Part shown: positions 49,214-57,659 of the stretch, one piece after another
Position numbering within the stretch: position 1 is the stretch's first letter
Layout: each line of letters opens with the position of its first letter
Origin: an uncultured Rubrobacteraceae bacterium
Lineage (GTDB): Bacteria > Actinomycetota > Rubrobacteria > Rubrobacterales > Rubrobacteraceae
DNA: 57,932 nucleotides
Direction: 5' to 3'
Assembly: GCA_902806085.1 (NCBI GenBank)
Contig: CADCVH010000131.1
Coordinates: forward strand, 1 to 57,932
Position numbers and translations under genes: made by a program
Notes under the pieces: generated by a model
The model's input: the letters and a program-made list of their open reading frames with translations, nothing else
What the model was told of the DNA's origin: nothing
Database searches by the model: none

Positions 49214-50743
49214 CTAGCCGCGGACGCGCTGGATCTCGCGCAGGAACTCGGCGTTGGAGCGGGTCTCTTTGAGCTTCTGGATCAGGAGCTCTATCTTCTG
49301 CGCCCCGTCAAGGGCGTTCAAGATGCCCCGCACCTGCCAGACCCGCTGGGCCTCGGCCGGCTCCATGAGCAGCTCCTCCTTGCGCGTCGAGGAGTCCTCG
49401 ATGTTGATGGCCGGGTAGATCCTGCGGTTCGCCAGCTTGCGCTCCAGGTGGATCTCCATGTTCCCTGTGCCCTTGAACTCCTCGTAGATGACCTCGTCCA
49501 TCCGGCTCCCGGTCTCGACGAGCGCGCTCGCAAGTATCGTCAAAGACCCGCCGTCCTCTATGTTGCGCGCGGCCCCGAAGAACCGCTTGGGCGGGTAGAG
49601 CGCGGCGGAATCCACACCACCGGAGAGGATACGCCCGCTCGCCGGCGCCGCCAGGTTGTACGCCCTTGCAAGGCGCGTGATGGAGTCCAGGATCACGACG
49701 ACGTCCTCGCCCTCCTCCACCAGCCGCCTGACCCGCTCTAAGAGAAGCTCAGCCACGGCTATGTGGTTGTCGGCGGGCTGGTCGAACGTGGAGGCGACGA
49801 CCGTTGCCTCCTGGACGCTGCGCTGCCAGTCCGTGACCTCCTCGGGCCGCTCGTCGGCGAGCAGGACGAAGAGCTTGGCCTCGGGGTAGTTGGCGGCTAT
49901 GGACTGGGCGATCTGCTTGAGGATCGTAGTCTTGCCGGCCTTCGGCGGGGAGACGATCAGGCCGCGCTGACCCTTGCCTATCGGCGTAATGAGGTCCATG
50001 ACGCGGGGGGCGATGTCGTTCGGCTTCCACTCCAGGCGCAGGCGGTCCTGCGGGAAGAGCGGGGTGAGGTCGTCGAAGTTCTGGCGCCAGCGGCCCTTCT
50101 GGGGCTCCTCGCCGTTCACCGTCTCGATGCGGACCATCGCCGGGTACTTCTCGCCCTCGCGCGCCGGCCGGATCTGGCCGACGACCTGGTCGCCGCGCCT
50201 GAGGTTGAAGCGCTTGATCTGGCTAGTCGAGACGTACACGTCGCCGCGGCTCTGGCTGTACCCGCCGGTCCTCAGGAAACCGAACCCGTCGGGCAAGACG
50301 TCGAGGATGCCGCTCTGGACGTTCTCCTCGCCACCGCGCCCGTCCTGCTGTCCGCCCCGGTCCTGCTGCTGCTTCCCGTCTTTCCCGTCCGGACGCTTGC
50401 GGTTCTCCTTGCGCTCCTCGCGCCGTCCTTCCTGGCGCGGCGGGCGGCCCTCCTCAGGCGTCGGGGCCTCGCCGTCGGCCTCTTCGGCCGGGGCGGGGGC
50501 CGTCTGGGGCTCAGGGAGGGTGGCCGTGGCGGTGCTCCCGTTGCCGGCCGGCGCCTCAGGGGCGGGGGGGGCGCCGCCGTTCGTGGTCTCCGTGGCCTGG
50601 CCCGCCTGCTCGGTGGCGACCTGGTAGATCATCTCGGCCAGCTCGGGCTTGCGGTACTTGCGGTACTGCTTGATGCCGAGCTGCGAGGCGATCTGGTGCA
50701 GGTCGCTCAGGCGTTTGCGCTCTAGGGTTGCTTTTTCGGTCAT
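49214..50743 (-). CDS. rho: Transcription termination factor Rho, with actinobacterial insertion
   Basis: A 509-residue hexameric RNA helicase. The N-terminal helix bundle ([13 protein letters not shown]) is followed at about 50-140 by a low-complexity R/G/Q/E-rich insertion typical of high-GC actinobacteria. The cold-shock RNA-binding domain ([14 protein letters not shown]), the Walker A-like [16 protein letters not shown] and Walker [17 protein letters not shown] come next. Rho of this type binds RNA through the insertion as well. It lies 67 bases after glpX and may be cotranscribed with it. Confidence 0.97.
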   Translation of the reverse strand: MTEKATLERKRLSDLHQIASQLGIKQYRKYRKPELAEMIYQVATEQAGQATETTNGGAPPAPEAPAGNGSTATATLPEPQTAPAPAEEADGEAPTPEEGRPPRQEGRREERKENRKRPDGKDGKQQQDRGGQQDGRGGEENVQSGILDVLPDGFGFLRTGGYSQSRGDVYVSTSQIKRFNLRRGDQVVGQIRPAREGEKYPAMVRIETVNGEEPQKGRWRQNFDDLTPLFPQDRLRLEWKPNDIAPRVMDLITPIGKGQRGLIVSPPKAGKTTILKQIAQSIAANYPEAKLFVLLADERPEEVTDWQRSVQEATVVASTFDQPADNHIAVAELLLERVRRLVEEGEDVVVILDSITRLARAYNLAAPASGRILSGGVDSAALYPPKRFFGAARNIEDGGSLTILASALVETGSRMDEVIYEEFKGTGNMEIHLERKLANRRIYPAINIEDSSTRKEELLMEPAEAQRVWQVRGILNALDGAQKIELLIQKLKETRSNAEFLREIQRVRG

Positions 50744-50810
50744 GCTGGTGCTCCATCCTTCTTGTTTTGCGATACGGGTACGGCTAGCGCGAGATCGGTT
50801 CTCGGGGTTT

Positions 50811-51800
50811 TCAAAGCTGGAATCCCTTTCGCCCTGCCTCGGGCTCCAGGGCGTGAATGGTGTCCATAAATCTTACCACACGGGGCTCGGTGGACATAAC
50901 GACCGTGTGCGTCCGGGCGCCGCCCCGGAAGTACCTGACCCCGTTCAGGGGCTCGCCGGAGGTTATGCCCGTTGCCGCAAAAACGACGTCGTCCCCCCGG
51001 ATCAGGTCGTCCAGGGCAAGCTTTCTCTCCGGGTCATCGAACCCGTACTCCTTGAGCTTGTCCACCTGCGAGCGCTGCGTGGGCCACATCCGGGCCTGCA
51101 TCTCGCCGCCCAGGCACTTTATGACCGCGGCGGCAAGGACGCCCTCGGGGGCGCCGCCGATACCCATTATGGCGTGGACCTCCGCCCCCCTCATGCCCAC
51201 CGCGATGGCCGGCGTGAGGTCCCCCTCGGGGCGGATCTGGATCCTGGCCCCCGTCTTCCGGATCTCCTCTATGAGGTTCTCGTGCCTGTCCCGGTCGAGC
51301 ACGGCGACCGTGGTCTCCTCTGGACGGCGACCGATGGCTTTGGCTATCGCCCGCACGTTCTCGGCGACCGGCGCGTCTATGTCTATGGTCCCCCTCGCCC
51401 CCGGCCCGACGATGAGCTTGCTCATGTACATGTCCGGCGTCCTAAGGATGCTGCCCCTCGGGGCCGCCGCGACCGCGGAGATCGACCCCTCCTGCCCCCG
51501 GATTAGCAGTTGCAACCCCTCGACCGGCTCAACCGCAAGATCCACCTCCGAACCGCCCGACCCCAGCACGTCCCCCACGTTCAGAGCCCTCGGACCGCCC
51601 TGCAGGCCCCGGACCCTGCCCTTCTCGTCCAGGCGCTCCTCGCGCAGGCTCGCCACCTCGCCCTCGTTTGAGACGCCCCTCAAGCCGTCGCCGAAGGCCT
51701 CCATGGCGAGGCTGTAGGCACGCTCCGGGTCGCCGGAGCCCTCGAGGCGCGCGACCTGCAGTGCCACCATCTCGGTAACGGCCGCGTACTCGACGGCCAC
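50811..51800 (-). CDS. glpX: Divergent GlpX-like (class II fructose-1,6-bisphosphatase) protein
   Basis: A 329-residue protein clearly of the GlpX family: YMSKLIVGPGARGTIDIDAP (in parts), LDRDRHENLIEEIRKTGARI, MGIGGAPEGVLAAAVIKCLGGEMQ (in parts) and FAATGITSGEPLNGV. However, the N-terminal catalytic part is altered. The usual VIGEGEMDEAPM is replaced by VASLREERLDEKGRV (49-63), and the metal-binding DPLEGT by EPVEGL (91-96). Such changes should weaken or remove phosphatase activity, or change the substrate. The start is GTG. A leader of about 170 bases precedes it if the TATACT box at 51977-51982 is the promoter. Confidence 0.82.
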   Translation of the reverse strand: MAVEYAAVTEMVALQVARLEGSGDPERAYSLAMEAFGDGLRGVSNEGEVASLREERLDEKGRVRGLQGGPRALNVGDVLGSGGSEVDLAVEPVEGLQLLIRGQEGSISAVAAAPRGSILRTPDMYMSKLIVGPGARGTIDIDAPVAENVRAIAKAIGRRPEETTVAVLDRDRHENLIEEIRKTGARIQIRPEGDLTPAIAVGMRGAEVHAIMGIGGAPEGVLAAAVIKCLGGEMQARMWPTQRSQVDKLKEYGFDDPERKLALDDLIRGDDVVFAATGITSGEPLNGVRYFRGGARTHTVVMSTEPRVVRFMDTIHALEPEAGRKGFQL

Positions 51801-51976
51801 GGATGCTATGGACCCCGGGCGGGGATCGATCTCGCTAATGGGCTCTCACCAGACCTTCCGTGCCGCCCAAGGCCCTCCGCCCGAGACGGGCGCCTTTGAT
51901 GGCAGGATGTGCTCGGAAACGTCGCGAAGCGGTTCCTCGCCTTTTGAGAATCGGAACCGACGTATCGGACGCGGAA

Positions 51977-51982
51977 AGTATA
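51977..51982 (-). promoter_or_regulatory. Possible glpX -10 box
   Basis: Minus strand TATACT, without a good -35 at 17 bases (TGGTCG-like). It lies in the 213-base gap between the cDPG synthase homologue and glpX and would give a leader of about 170 bases that includes several GC-rich stems. No known riboswitch was recognised. Confidence 0.4.
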
Positions 51983-52013
51983 CACGGTCCCCCGGATTAC
52001 GACCACCGGGAGG

Positions 52014-53324
52014 TTACCCTCCCCCCACCGCCCGACGCGCCAGCCGCAACAACTCCCCGTCGAGGCCCTCCCCCACGGGATCGTTGTCGCAGTAGAGCAC
52101 GGGCCGCCCCTCCTCCGCCCCCCGACGCGTCACGACGTCGACGGCCGCGGCCTTTATCTCCGTGAGGTAGCCGTCCACGGGCGGCATCCGGTCGAGGTCC
52201 TCGGCGAGCCGCCTCCTGTCCGAGAGGTTGCCCGAAGACGCCGCCACCTCGCACCCGTAGCGCTCCTCCAAATGACGCGCGAGCTTGTCGAGCACCGATG
52301 CCGGCGCGGTCGAGACGTAGGCCAGGCGCATCCCACAGACGTCGCCGACGGGGCGTGGCCTGAAGACCGTCGGCACGACGGGAAGGTCGGGCCGGATCTC
52401 GCGCACCCGCCCTATAAGGTCGCCCACCTTCCGCTCGCCGGCGAGCGGCTCCTCGCTCATCGTGAGCAGCAGCAGGTCGGAGATCAGGAGCCGGTACGCG
52501 CCGAGGAAACCCGCGACGTACTCGGGGTCCTGGTGCGCCCCGGCGACGAGTATCCTCCCGTCCACCCGAACCGGCGGCATCGCAGCACCCGAGCCGTCGA
52601 AGAGCGTCACACCGGTGTCGAGGCCGTTGGCGATCTCGGCCCCTTCGAGCACGTTTGAGACGAACGGCTCCCCGGCGAGCCCGCCGCCGCACCTGCGGCA
52701 CCCGACGGTCGTAACCCGGCTGAGGGCCGCCGTCTCGTAGTAGTCGCTCGCCGCGTGGGCCCCCCGCCCGAGCGCCTCAAGCAGGTACGAGCTGCCGACC
52801 TCCAGCTTGTGGCCCTCGATGACCTCGGGCCTCGGCGGGCCCCCGCGCCCCATCGAGACCACCCCAGGATCGAAGCCCTCCCGCGCCAACAGACGCGCCA
52901 GGTAACCCGACACGGCCGTCTTCCCCACGCGCTTTCCCGTTCCCACCACCGCCAGGGAAGGCTTGGTCGAGACGTCCCGCAGCTCCGGCGGCCTCAGCTC
53001 GAAGTCGCTGCCGACGTACCGGGCGTTCGCCGCGAGGGAGAGGGAGGCTATCCGCATCCGTTCGCGGTAGCCGACCACGGGCTCGTCGGAGAGGTCCACG
53101 ACGACCTCCACCTCGTACTCCGAGAGCGCCCTCCCGACCGCGGAGACCGGGTCGTCCCCGTGGACGAGCGGCAGGCCGTAGTCCGTTCCCTCCTTCAGCT
53201 TCTCCGTGCCGCCGAGAAAGGCCGCCGCCACACCCCTGGCACCGAGGGATTCTTGCACGCTGCGCACGGCGTCAAGGACGACGGGCGGGTAGTGCTCGCC
53301 GTCTATAAGAAAGAGCGCCCGCAC
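52014..53324 (-). CDS. Cyclic 2,3-diphosphoglycerate synthase homologue
   Basis: A 436-residue ATP-dependent enzyme. The start LFLIDGEHYPPVV is the family signature of the methanogen cDPG synthetases, and a P-loop GTGKRVGKT lies at residues 128-136, followed by VVSMGRGGPPRPEVI. In archaea the enzyme closes 2,3-diphosphoglycerate to the cyclic form, a thermoprotective and phosphate-storing solute. A GCRRCGGG cysteine pair near residue 208 is also present. Activity in this organism is inference, since no 2-phosphoglycerate kinase is seen here. The start GTG has a weak ribosome binding site. Confidence 0.72.
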   Translation of the reverse strand: MRALFLIDGEHYPPVVLDAVRSVQESLGARGVAAAFLGGTEKLKEGTDYGLPLVHGDDPVSAVGRALSEYEVEVVVDLSDEPVVGYRERMRIASLSLAANARYVGSDFELRPPELRDVSTKPSLAVVGTGKRVGKTAVSGYLARLLAREGFDPGVVSMGRGGPPRPEVIEGHKLEVGSSYLLEALGRGAHAASDYYETAALSRVTTVGCRRCGGGLAGEPFVSNVLEGAEIANGLDTGVTLFDGSGAAMPPVRVDGRILVAGAHQDPEYVAGFLGAYRLLISDLLLLTMSEEPLAGERKVGDLIGRVREIRPDLPVVPTVFRPRPVGDVCGMRLAYVSTAPASVLDKLARHLEERYGCEVAASSGNLSDRRRLAEDLDRMPPVDGYLTEIKAAAVDVVTRRGAEEGRPVLYCDNDPVGEGLDGELLRLARRAVGGG

Positions 53325-53339
53325 GAGAGAGGCCCGGGG

Positions 53340-54164
53340 CTACTCGCCGCCGAGCGCGACCTCCGGGTCCACGCCCACGTTGGCGTCGATCTTCTCCTCG
53401 TAACGCACGTACTCGTGGGTGGTCGAGTCGAAGTCCACGGTCAGCTCCCGCTGCTTGAACGGGTACTTGCGGAAGACCTTCACGCGCCCGTCCTCTATCT
53501 CGATGATGTTGTAGCAGGGCCGCGTGTTGCCCCGCAGGCGGGTCGTGGAGGCGGTGCCGGCGTTCACGATAAAGAAGTCCTCAAGCTTCCACGAGTACGG
53601 GACGTGCTTGTGGCCCGAGAGGACCAGGTCGACACCCACCTCGTCCAGAAGCTCCAGGACGTCGCCCGCGTCGAAGATGATGTTGCGTTCGCGGCCGGTT
53701 CCGGGGATGGGGATGAGGTGGTGGTGGATCACGAAGATCCTGAGTTTATCCCCGGCGTTCGCGAACGCCTGGTGGATAAACCCGTAATGCTCCCGCCCCA
53801 CCCTACCGTCGTTGAGGTCCGGCTCGGACGAGTCTATGCCGACCATAACCGCGTTGTCGAACTCGATGCAGGAGTACCGCTCCCCGAAGAGCCGCTCGAA
53901 ATGGACGTACCCGACGTTGCGCGAGTCGTGGTTGCCCGGGATGACCATCACGTTCGGGCAGTCGAAGCGCCGGACGTACTCGGCGGCGATCTCGAACTCC
54001 TGGCGGTAGCCCGCGTTCGTGAGGTCGCCCGAGACCACGACCGCCGCGGGGTCCAGGTCGTTTATCTCCAGGATGGAGCGCTCCAGAAGGTCGGGGATGA
54101 AATACGGGCTTCCGCAGTGGATGTCGCTGATCTGGCAGATCGTCAGCCGGCCGCCTGTGCTCAT
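53340..54164 (-). CDS. Metallophosphoesterase (calcineurin-like)
   Basis: A 274-residue binuclear metal phosphoesterase. Ligand motifs are QISDIHCGSPYF (DxH), VVSGDLTNAG (GDx2), VIPGNHDSRN (GNHD), FVIHHHLIP and LSGHKHVPY (GHxH), so the set is complete. The start is the ATG at 54162-54164, behind GGGGAG. It resembles the CpdA/Icc branch (cyclic nucleotide phosphodiesterase), but the substrate is not known. It lies 15 bases before the cDPG synthase homologue on the same strand, so the two are probably cotranscribed. Confidence 0.88.
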   Translation of the reverse strand: MSTGGRLTICQISDIHCGSPYFIPDLLERSILEINDLDPAAVVVSGDLTNAGYRQEFEIAAEYVRRFDCPNVMVIPGNHDSRNVGYVHFERLFGERYSCIEFDNAVMVGIDSSEPDLNDGRVGREHYGFIHQAFANAGDKLRIFVIHHHLIPIPGTGRERNIIFDAGDVLELLDEVGVDLVLSGHKHVPYSWKLEDFFIVNAGTASTTRLRGNTRPCYNIIEIEDGRVKVFRKYPFKQRELTVDFDSTTHEYVRYEEKIDANVGVDPEVALGGE

Positions 54165-54288
54165 GCTCTCCCCGTCCTCGACCAATCCCGGTAAACCCCC
54201 GAAAAGTATAGCAAAGCCCCGCTTGGCTCTGTCTTGCTTTGGTTACGACCGCGCCGCCCTCCGGGATCATCCCCCCGGCTTGCTTCCC

Positions 54289-55926
54289 CTACATCTTCTC
54301 CGGGGCGGCGACGCCGACGAGGTCCAACCCCGTGCGAAGCACGGCCTTCGTGGCCGCGCACAGGGCGAGGCGGCGGGCGCGCAGGTCGGCGTCGTCCACA
54401 AGGACGCGGTGAACCGTGTAGAACTGGTGGAAGCGGTGGGCGAGGGTCTCAAGGTACGTCGGGATCGGGTGCGCCTCCCGCCGCGCCCCGGCGTTCTCGA
54501 CCACCCGGGGGAAGTCCAAAAGCTCCAGCACGAGCTGGCGCTCCTCGGCGGCGAGCCCGCCGGCCGGGACGTTCCCGACGTCTTCCGGCGCGGTCCCGGC
54601 CCGCTCGAAGATGCTCGAGATGCGGGCGTGGGCGTACTGGACGTAGAAGACGGGGTTCTCGTCGGACTGGTTCACGGCGAGCTCGAGGTCGAAGTTGATC
54701 TCGCTCTTGTGCGAAGACCGCACGTAGAAGTACCGCGCCACGTCCTCCCCCACCTCGTCCAAGAGCTCGTCTAGCGTCACCACGTTGCCGGCCCGCCTGC
54801 TGAACTTGACCTGCTCGCCCTCGCGCACGAGCTTCACGAGCCGCACGAGCTCCACCTCGTAGAAGTCCTCCGGGAGGCCGAGCGCCAGCAGCCCCGCCCG
54901 GATGCGGGGCGGGTAGCCTGCGTGGTCCGCGCCGAGCACGTCCACCGCCGTCGCGAACCCGCGCTCGTGCTTGTTGCGGTGGTAGGCGACGTCAGGCGCC
55001 ATGTAGGTGTAGGAGCCGTCCTGTTTGCGGAGGACCCTGTCTTTGTCGTCCCCGAGTTTCGAGGAGTCGAGCCAGAGGGCGCCGTCGCTCTCGTAGACGT
55101 GGCCCGACTTTTCGAGCTCGGAGATCAGGGCCTCTATCTCCCCCGACTCGTAGAGATCCTTCTCGTTGAAAAAGTTGTCGAACCTCACCCGCACCCTGGC
55201 GAGCGTCCGCTCGATGTCGTCCATGCACCAGCGCGTGGCGAAGGCCTGTATCTCCGGAAGGGCCTTCTCCGAAGGCATCCCCAGGTAGGCCTCGCCCCGC
55301 TCGTCGGCGAGGGCCTGGGCTATCTCGCGCACGTACTCTCCAGGGTACAGCGCCCCCGGGTCGGCAACGGGCCACCCTTTTTCGTAGATGCCGGCGTACT
55401 GGACGGCGACGGACTCGCCGAGGATGCGGATCTGGTTCCCGCCGTCGTTGAAGTAGTACTCCCTGTAGACCGGCCGGCCGGCCGCCTCGAGTATCCGGGC
55501 GAGCGAGTCCCCGTAGGCGGCCTGCCGCCCGTGACCCACGTGCATCGGCCCCGTCGGGTTGGCGCTGACGTACTCCAGCATGAAGGGACGCCCCTCCGGC
55601 TCCTTCAGTCCGTACCGGTCCCCGGCCTCGAGCAACGCCCCGATCTCCGCGCAGAGCACCTCGTCCGCCAACCGGAAGTTGACGAACCCGGGCCCGGCCA
55701 CCCCGGCCTCCCGGACGTAAGGGGCGTCGAGCGCCCCGACCAGATTCTCGGCCACCTCCCGCGGGTTTCGCCTGAACACCCGGGCGTTAGCCAGCGCGAC
55801 GTTGGTGGCAAAGTCCCCGTGCTCCGGGTCGTTCGGCCGCTCGACGTGGACGGTGTCCAGCTCCAGGTCGTAGACCTTCTTCACCGCGTCCCTGACGGCC
55901 CCAGCCAGACGCCCCTCGAAGCTCAC
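54289..55926 (-). CDS. argS: Arginyl-tRNA synthetase
   Basis: A 545-residue class I tRNA synthetase. The HIGH-type motif is NPTGPMHVGHGRQAAYGDS, and the KMSKS-type loop is VKFSRRAGNVVTLDEL. A C-terminal anticodon-binding DALR domain ends with AALCAATKAVLRTGLDLVGV (in parts). Length is normal. The start GTG overlaps the DUF3006 stop by 4 bases (GTGA). Confidence 0.96.
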   Translation of the reverse strand: MSFEGRLAGAVRDAVKKVYDLELDTVHVERPNDPEHGDFATNVALANARVFRRNPREVAENLVGALDAPYVREAGVAGPGFVNFRLADEVLCAEIGALLEAGDRYGLKEPEGRPFMLEYVSANPTGPMHVGHGRQAAYGDSLARILEAAGRPVYREYYFNDGGNQIRILGESVAVQYAGIYEKGWPVADPGALYPGEYVREIAQALADERGEAYLGMPSEKALPEIQAFATRWCMDDIERTLARVRVRFDNFFNEKDLYESGEIEALISELEKSGHVYESDGALWLDSSKLGDDKDRVLRKQDGSYTYMAPDVAYHRNKHERGFATAVDVLGADHAGYPPRIRAGLLALGLPEDFYEVELVRLVKLVREGEQVKFSRRAGNVVTLDELLDEVGEDVARYFYVRSSHKSEINFDLELAVNQSDENPVFYVQYAHARISSIFERAGTAPEDVGNVPAGGLAAEERQLVLELLDFPRVVENAGARREAHPIPTYLETLAHRFHQFYTVHRVLVDDADLRARRLALCAATKAVLRTGLDLVGVAAPEKM

Positions 55927-56144
55927 CGCCCACCGCCCGCGAGCCCGTCGAGCAACCGCCGGTTCTCGCCCGCCACCCGCTCCGTCTCCCCGCGGACGTG
56001 CTCGACCCGCACCTCGAACACGTCACCCGCCGAAGCCCCCTCGGGGAAAAACTCCCGCGGCACATCGAACCCGCGCCCGCCGTCCGGGTAAGGCAAGACC
56101 ACAGCCCACCCGCCGTCCTCGAACCTGTCGATCTGCAAGCGCAT
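55923..56144 (-). CDS. DUF3006 family small protein
   Basis: A 73-residue protein: MRLQIDRFEDGGWAVV followed by FDVPREFFPEGASAGDVFEV and a helical end with RVAGENRRLLDGL. This matches the DUF3006 pattern (xxDRxExxxAVL...P...lPxGxxxGdvl), a small beta-barrel of unknown role. The start is the ATG at 56142-56144. A TATATT box ends 7 bases before it, so it may be leaderless. It is the first gene of a pair with argS. Confidence 0.8.
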   Translation of the reverse strand: MRLQIDRFEDGGWAVVLPYPDGGRGFDVPREFFPEGASAGDVFEVRVEHVRGETERVAGENRRLLDGLAGGGR

Positions 56145-56151
56145 ATAGGTA

Positions 56152-56157
56152 AATATA
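56152..56157 (-). promoter_or_regulatory. -10 box of the DUF3006-argS operon, leaderless
   Basis: Minus strand TATATT, with 7 bases before the ATG at 56144. No Shine-Dalgarno sequence fits in the gap, so the message would begin at or close to the start codon. A -35 is not clear (GACAAT-like at 17 bases). Confidence 0.5.
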
Positions 56158-56190
56158 GCAGTCAGCACGGCGCCATTGTCGCCTTTGGAC

Positions 56191-56218
56191 GCGCTCCGGC
56201 TTCGCCTGCGCTTTCGGA
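56191..56218. repeat. Dispersed GC-rich repeat between rlmH and the DUF3006 gene
   Basis: Its reverse complement matches the element at 9159-9181 and 16131-16153 with two or three changes over 28 bases. It lies in the 134-base gap between the rlmH stop and the DUF3006 promoter. Confidence 0.65.
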
Positions 56219-56278
56219 CTCTCAGCCCGCGAGGTTTGCGGCCGGCAGGCCGGGAGTCAACGTAGGCGGCCTGCTCGC

Positions 56279-56752
56279 TCACCAGTGGTACTTCTCGCCG
56301 CGCTCTATCTTTACGGCGCGGTAGAGCTGTTCGAGCAGGACGACCCTGGCGAGGGCGTGAGGGAGCGTGATGTTGCCGAACGACCATGCCTCGTCGGCCC
56401 GGTCGAGCACCTCCGGGGAGAGCCCCAGGGGGCCGCCTAGCACGACCGTTAGGTCGCTGCGGCCCGCGACGCCGAGCGCCCCGAGCCGCCGGGCGAGGTC
56501 TTCGGAGGAGTGGCGCTTGCCGCGCTCGCGGTCGAGCGCGACGACGTGGGAGCCGGACTGGATGCGCCTGGAGATGCGGTCCCCTTCGGCCGCGAGCACC
56601 TCGCCTGGGGAGCGGCGGTTCATGTCTTCCTCGGGGACCTCTATCGTCTCCACGGGGAAGTGGCGCCGCAGGCGCTTCGCGTAGTCGGCGCAGGCGTCGG
56701 CGGGCCAGCCTTTCAGCTTGCCGACGGCGAGGATGGTGGCGCGCCGGATCAC
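56279..56752 (-). CDS. rlmH: 23S rRNA (pseudouridine1915-N3)-methyltransferase RlmH
   Basis: A 157-residue SPOUT-fold methyltransferase that modifies helix 69 of 23S rRNA. ILAVGKLKG at the start, VALDRERGK, VVLGGPLGLS (SAM-binding knot) and the C-terminal RVVLLEQLYRAVKIERGEKYHW (in parts) are diagnostic. The GTG start at 56750-56752 overlaps the MBL gene stop (GTGA); the longer open frame is shadow. Confidence 0.96.
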   Translation of the reverse strand: MIRRATILAVGKLKGWPADACADYAKRLRRHFPVETIEVPEEDMNRRSPGEVLAAEGDRISRRIQSGSHVVALDRERGKRHSSEDLARRLGALGVAGRSDLTVVLGGPLGLSPEVLDRADEAWSFGNITLPHALARVVLLEQLYRAVKIERGEKYHW

Positions 56753-57597
56753 TCGATGCCGAAGAGTTGGCCGGCGGCGTCGCCGCGGGCGTCGCCGCGG
56801 GCGTAGCGGTAGGTGTACTCTGGGGGTTCGGCCGGCGCCCCCACCTCGATCCAGGGCGTCGGGTGGTTCGCGATGGCCGCCCGAACCCGCACGCCGCCGT
56901 ATCCCGCCTCCCTGAGCGCGCCGTGGACGGTCCCGCAGGCCCGGGCCGGGGAGTTGTTGGTCTTCGAGAGGTGGGCGAGGACGAGGTCTTTCAGGCCGTG
57001 CGGGGCGAGCGAGACGGCGGCCTGGGCGGCCTGCCGGTTGGAGAGGTGTCCGTTTGGGGAGGAGATCCTGCGCTTCAATTGCGCCGCGTACGGCCCCCTC
57101 GCGAGCCATTCGGGGTCGTGGTTCGCCTCGAGCACCGCGGCCTCGGTTCCGCGCATCCAGCGGATCACCCCGGACCCCGCCTCCCCGAGGTCGGTCGCCA
57201 TGGCAAGGTCGCGCCCGTCGCCGGAGATACGGACGCCGTAGGTCGGCGAGTCGTGCGGCACCCCGAAGAAGGTCGCGGCCATGCCGCCAATCGCGAACGG
57301 CTCCTCCGCTTCGACCGCCGCGACGGACACGGGACCCTTCAGGCCCTCCCGCACCCCGGGCGGGGCGAAGATCGGGACGCCACGGTCCCTCGAAAGCGCC
57401 AGCGCGCCACAGGTGTGGTCCGAGTGGTCGTGCGTGAGCAAAACGGCCCCGACATCGCGCAGCGACCGGCCGACGCGGGCGAGGAGCTTTTCGAGCCGCC
57501 GGCGCGAGAGCCCGGCGTCGATCAGCAGGCCGCCCCCGCCGCACTCGACGTACGTTGCGTTTCCGGAACTGCCGCTCGAAAGGACGCTCAAACGCAA
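56749..57597 (-). CDS. MBL fold metallo-hydrolase (WalJ/YycJ-like)
   Basis: A 282-residue metallo-beta-lactamase-fold exonuclease-like protein. SSGSSGNATYVE at the start is the YycJ/WalJ signature, the zinc motif is LTHDHSDH, and ATDLGEAG and LAHLSKTNNSP follow. YycJ acts in DNA repair and in coordinating cell division with replication in Gram-positive bacteria. The last 15 residues contain a small repeat (ARGDARGDAAG). It starts with ATG and is coupled to rlmH, as in many genomes. Confidence 0.92.
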   Translation of the reverse strand: MRLSVLSSGSSGNATYVECGGGGLLIDAGLSRRRLEKLLARVGRSLRDVGAVLLTHDHSDHTCGALALSRDRGVPIFAPPGVREGLKGPVSVAAVEAEEPFAIGGMAATFFGVPHDSPTYGVRISGDGRDLAMATDLGEAGSGVIRWMRGTEAAVLEANHDPEWLARGPYAAQLKRRISSPNGHLSNRQAAQAAVSLAPHGLKDLVLAHLSKTNNSPARACGTVHGALREAGYGGVRVRAAIANHPTPWIEVGAPAEPPEYTYRYARGDARGDAAGQLFGIE

Positions 57598-57659
57598 GCC
57601 CGCACCGTGCTCTCCGTCGGGGTCAGGACGGGCGAAATCTTAGCACGGTGGCGGGGCGG

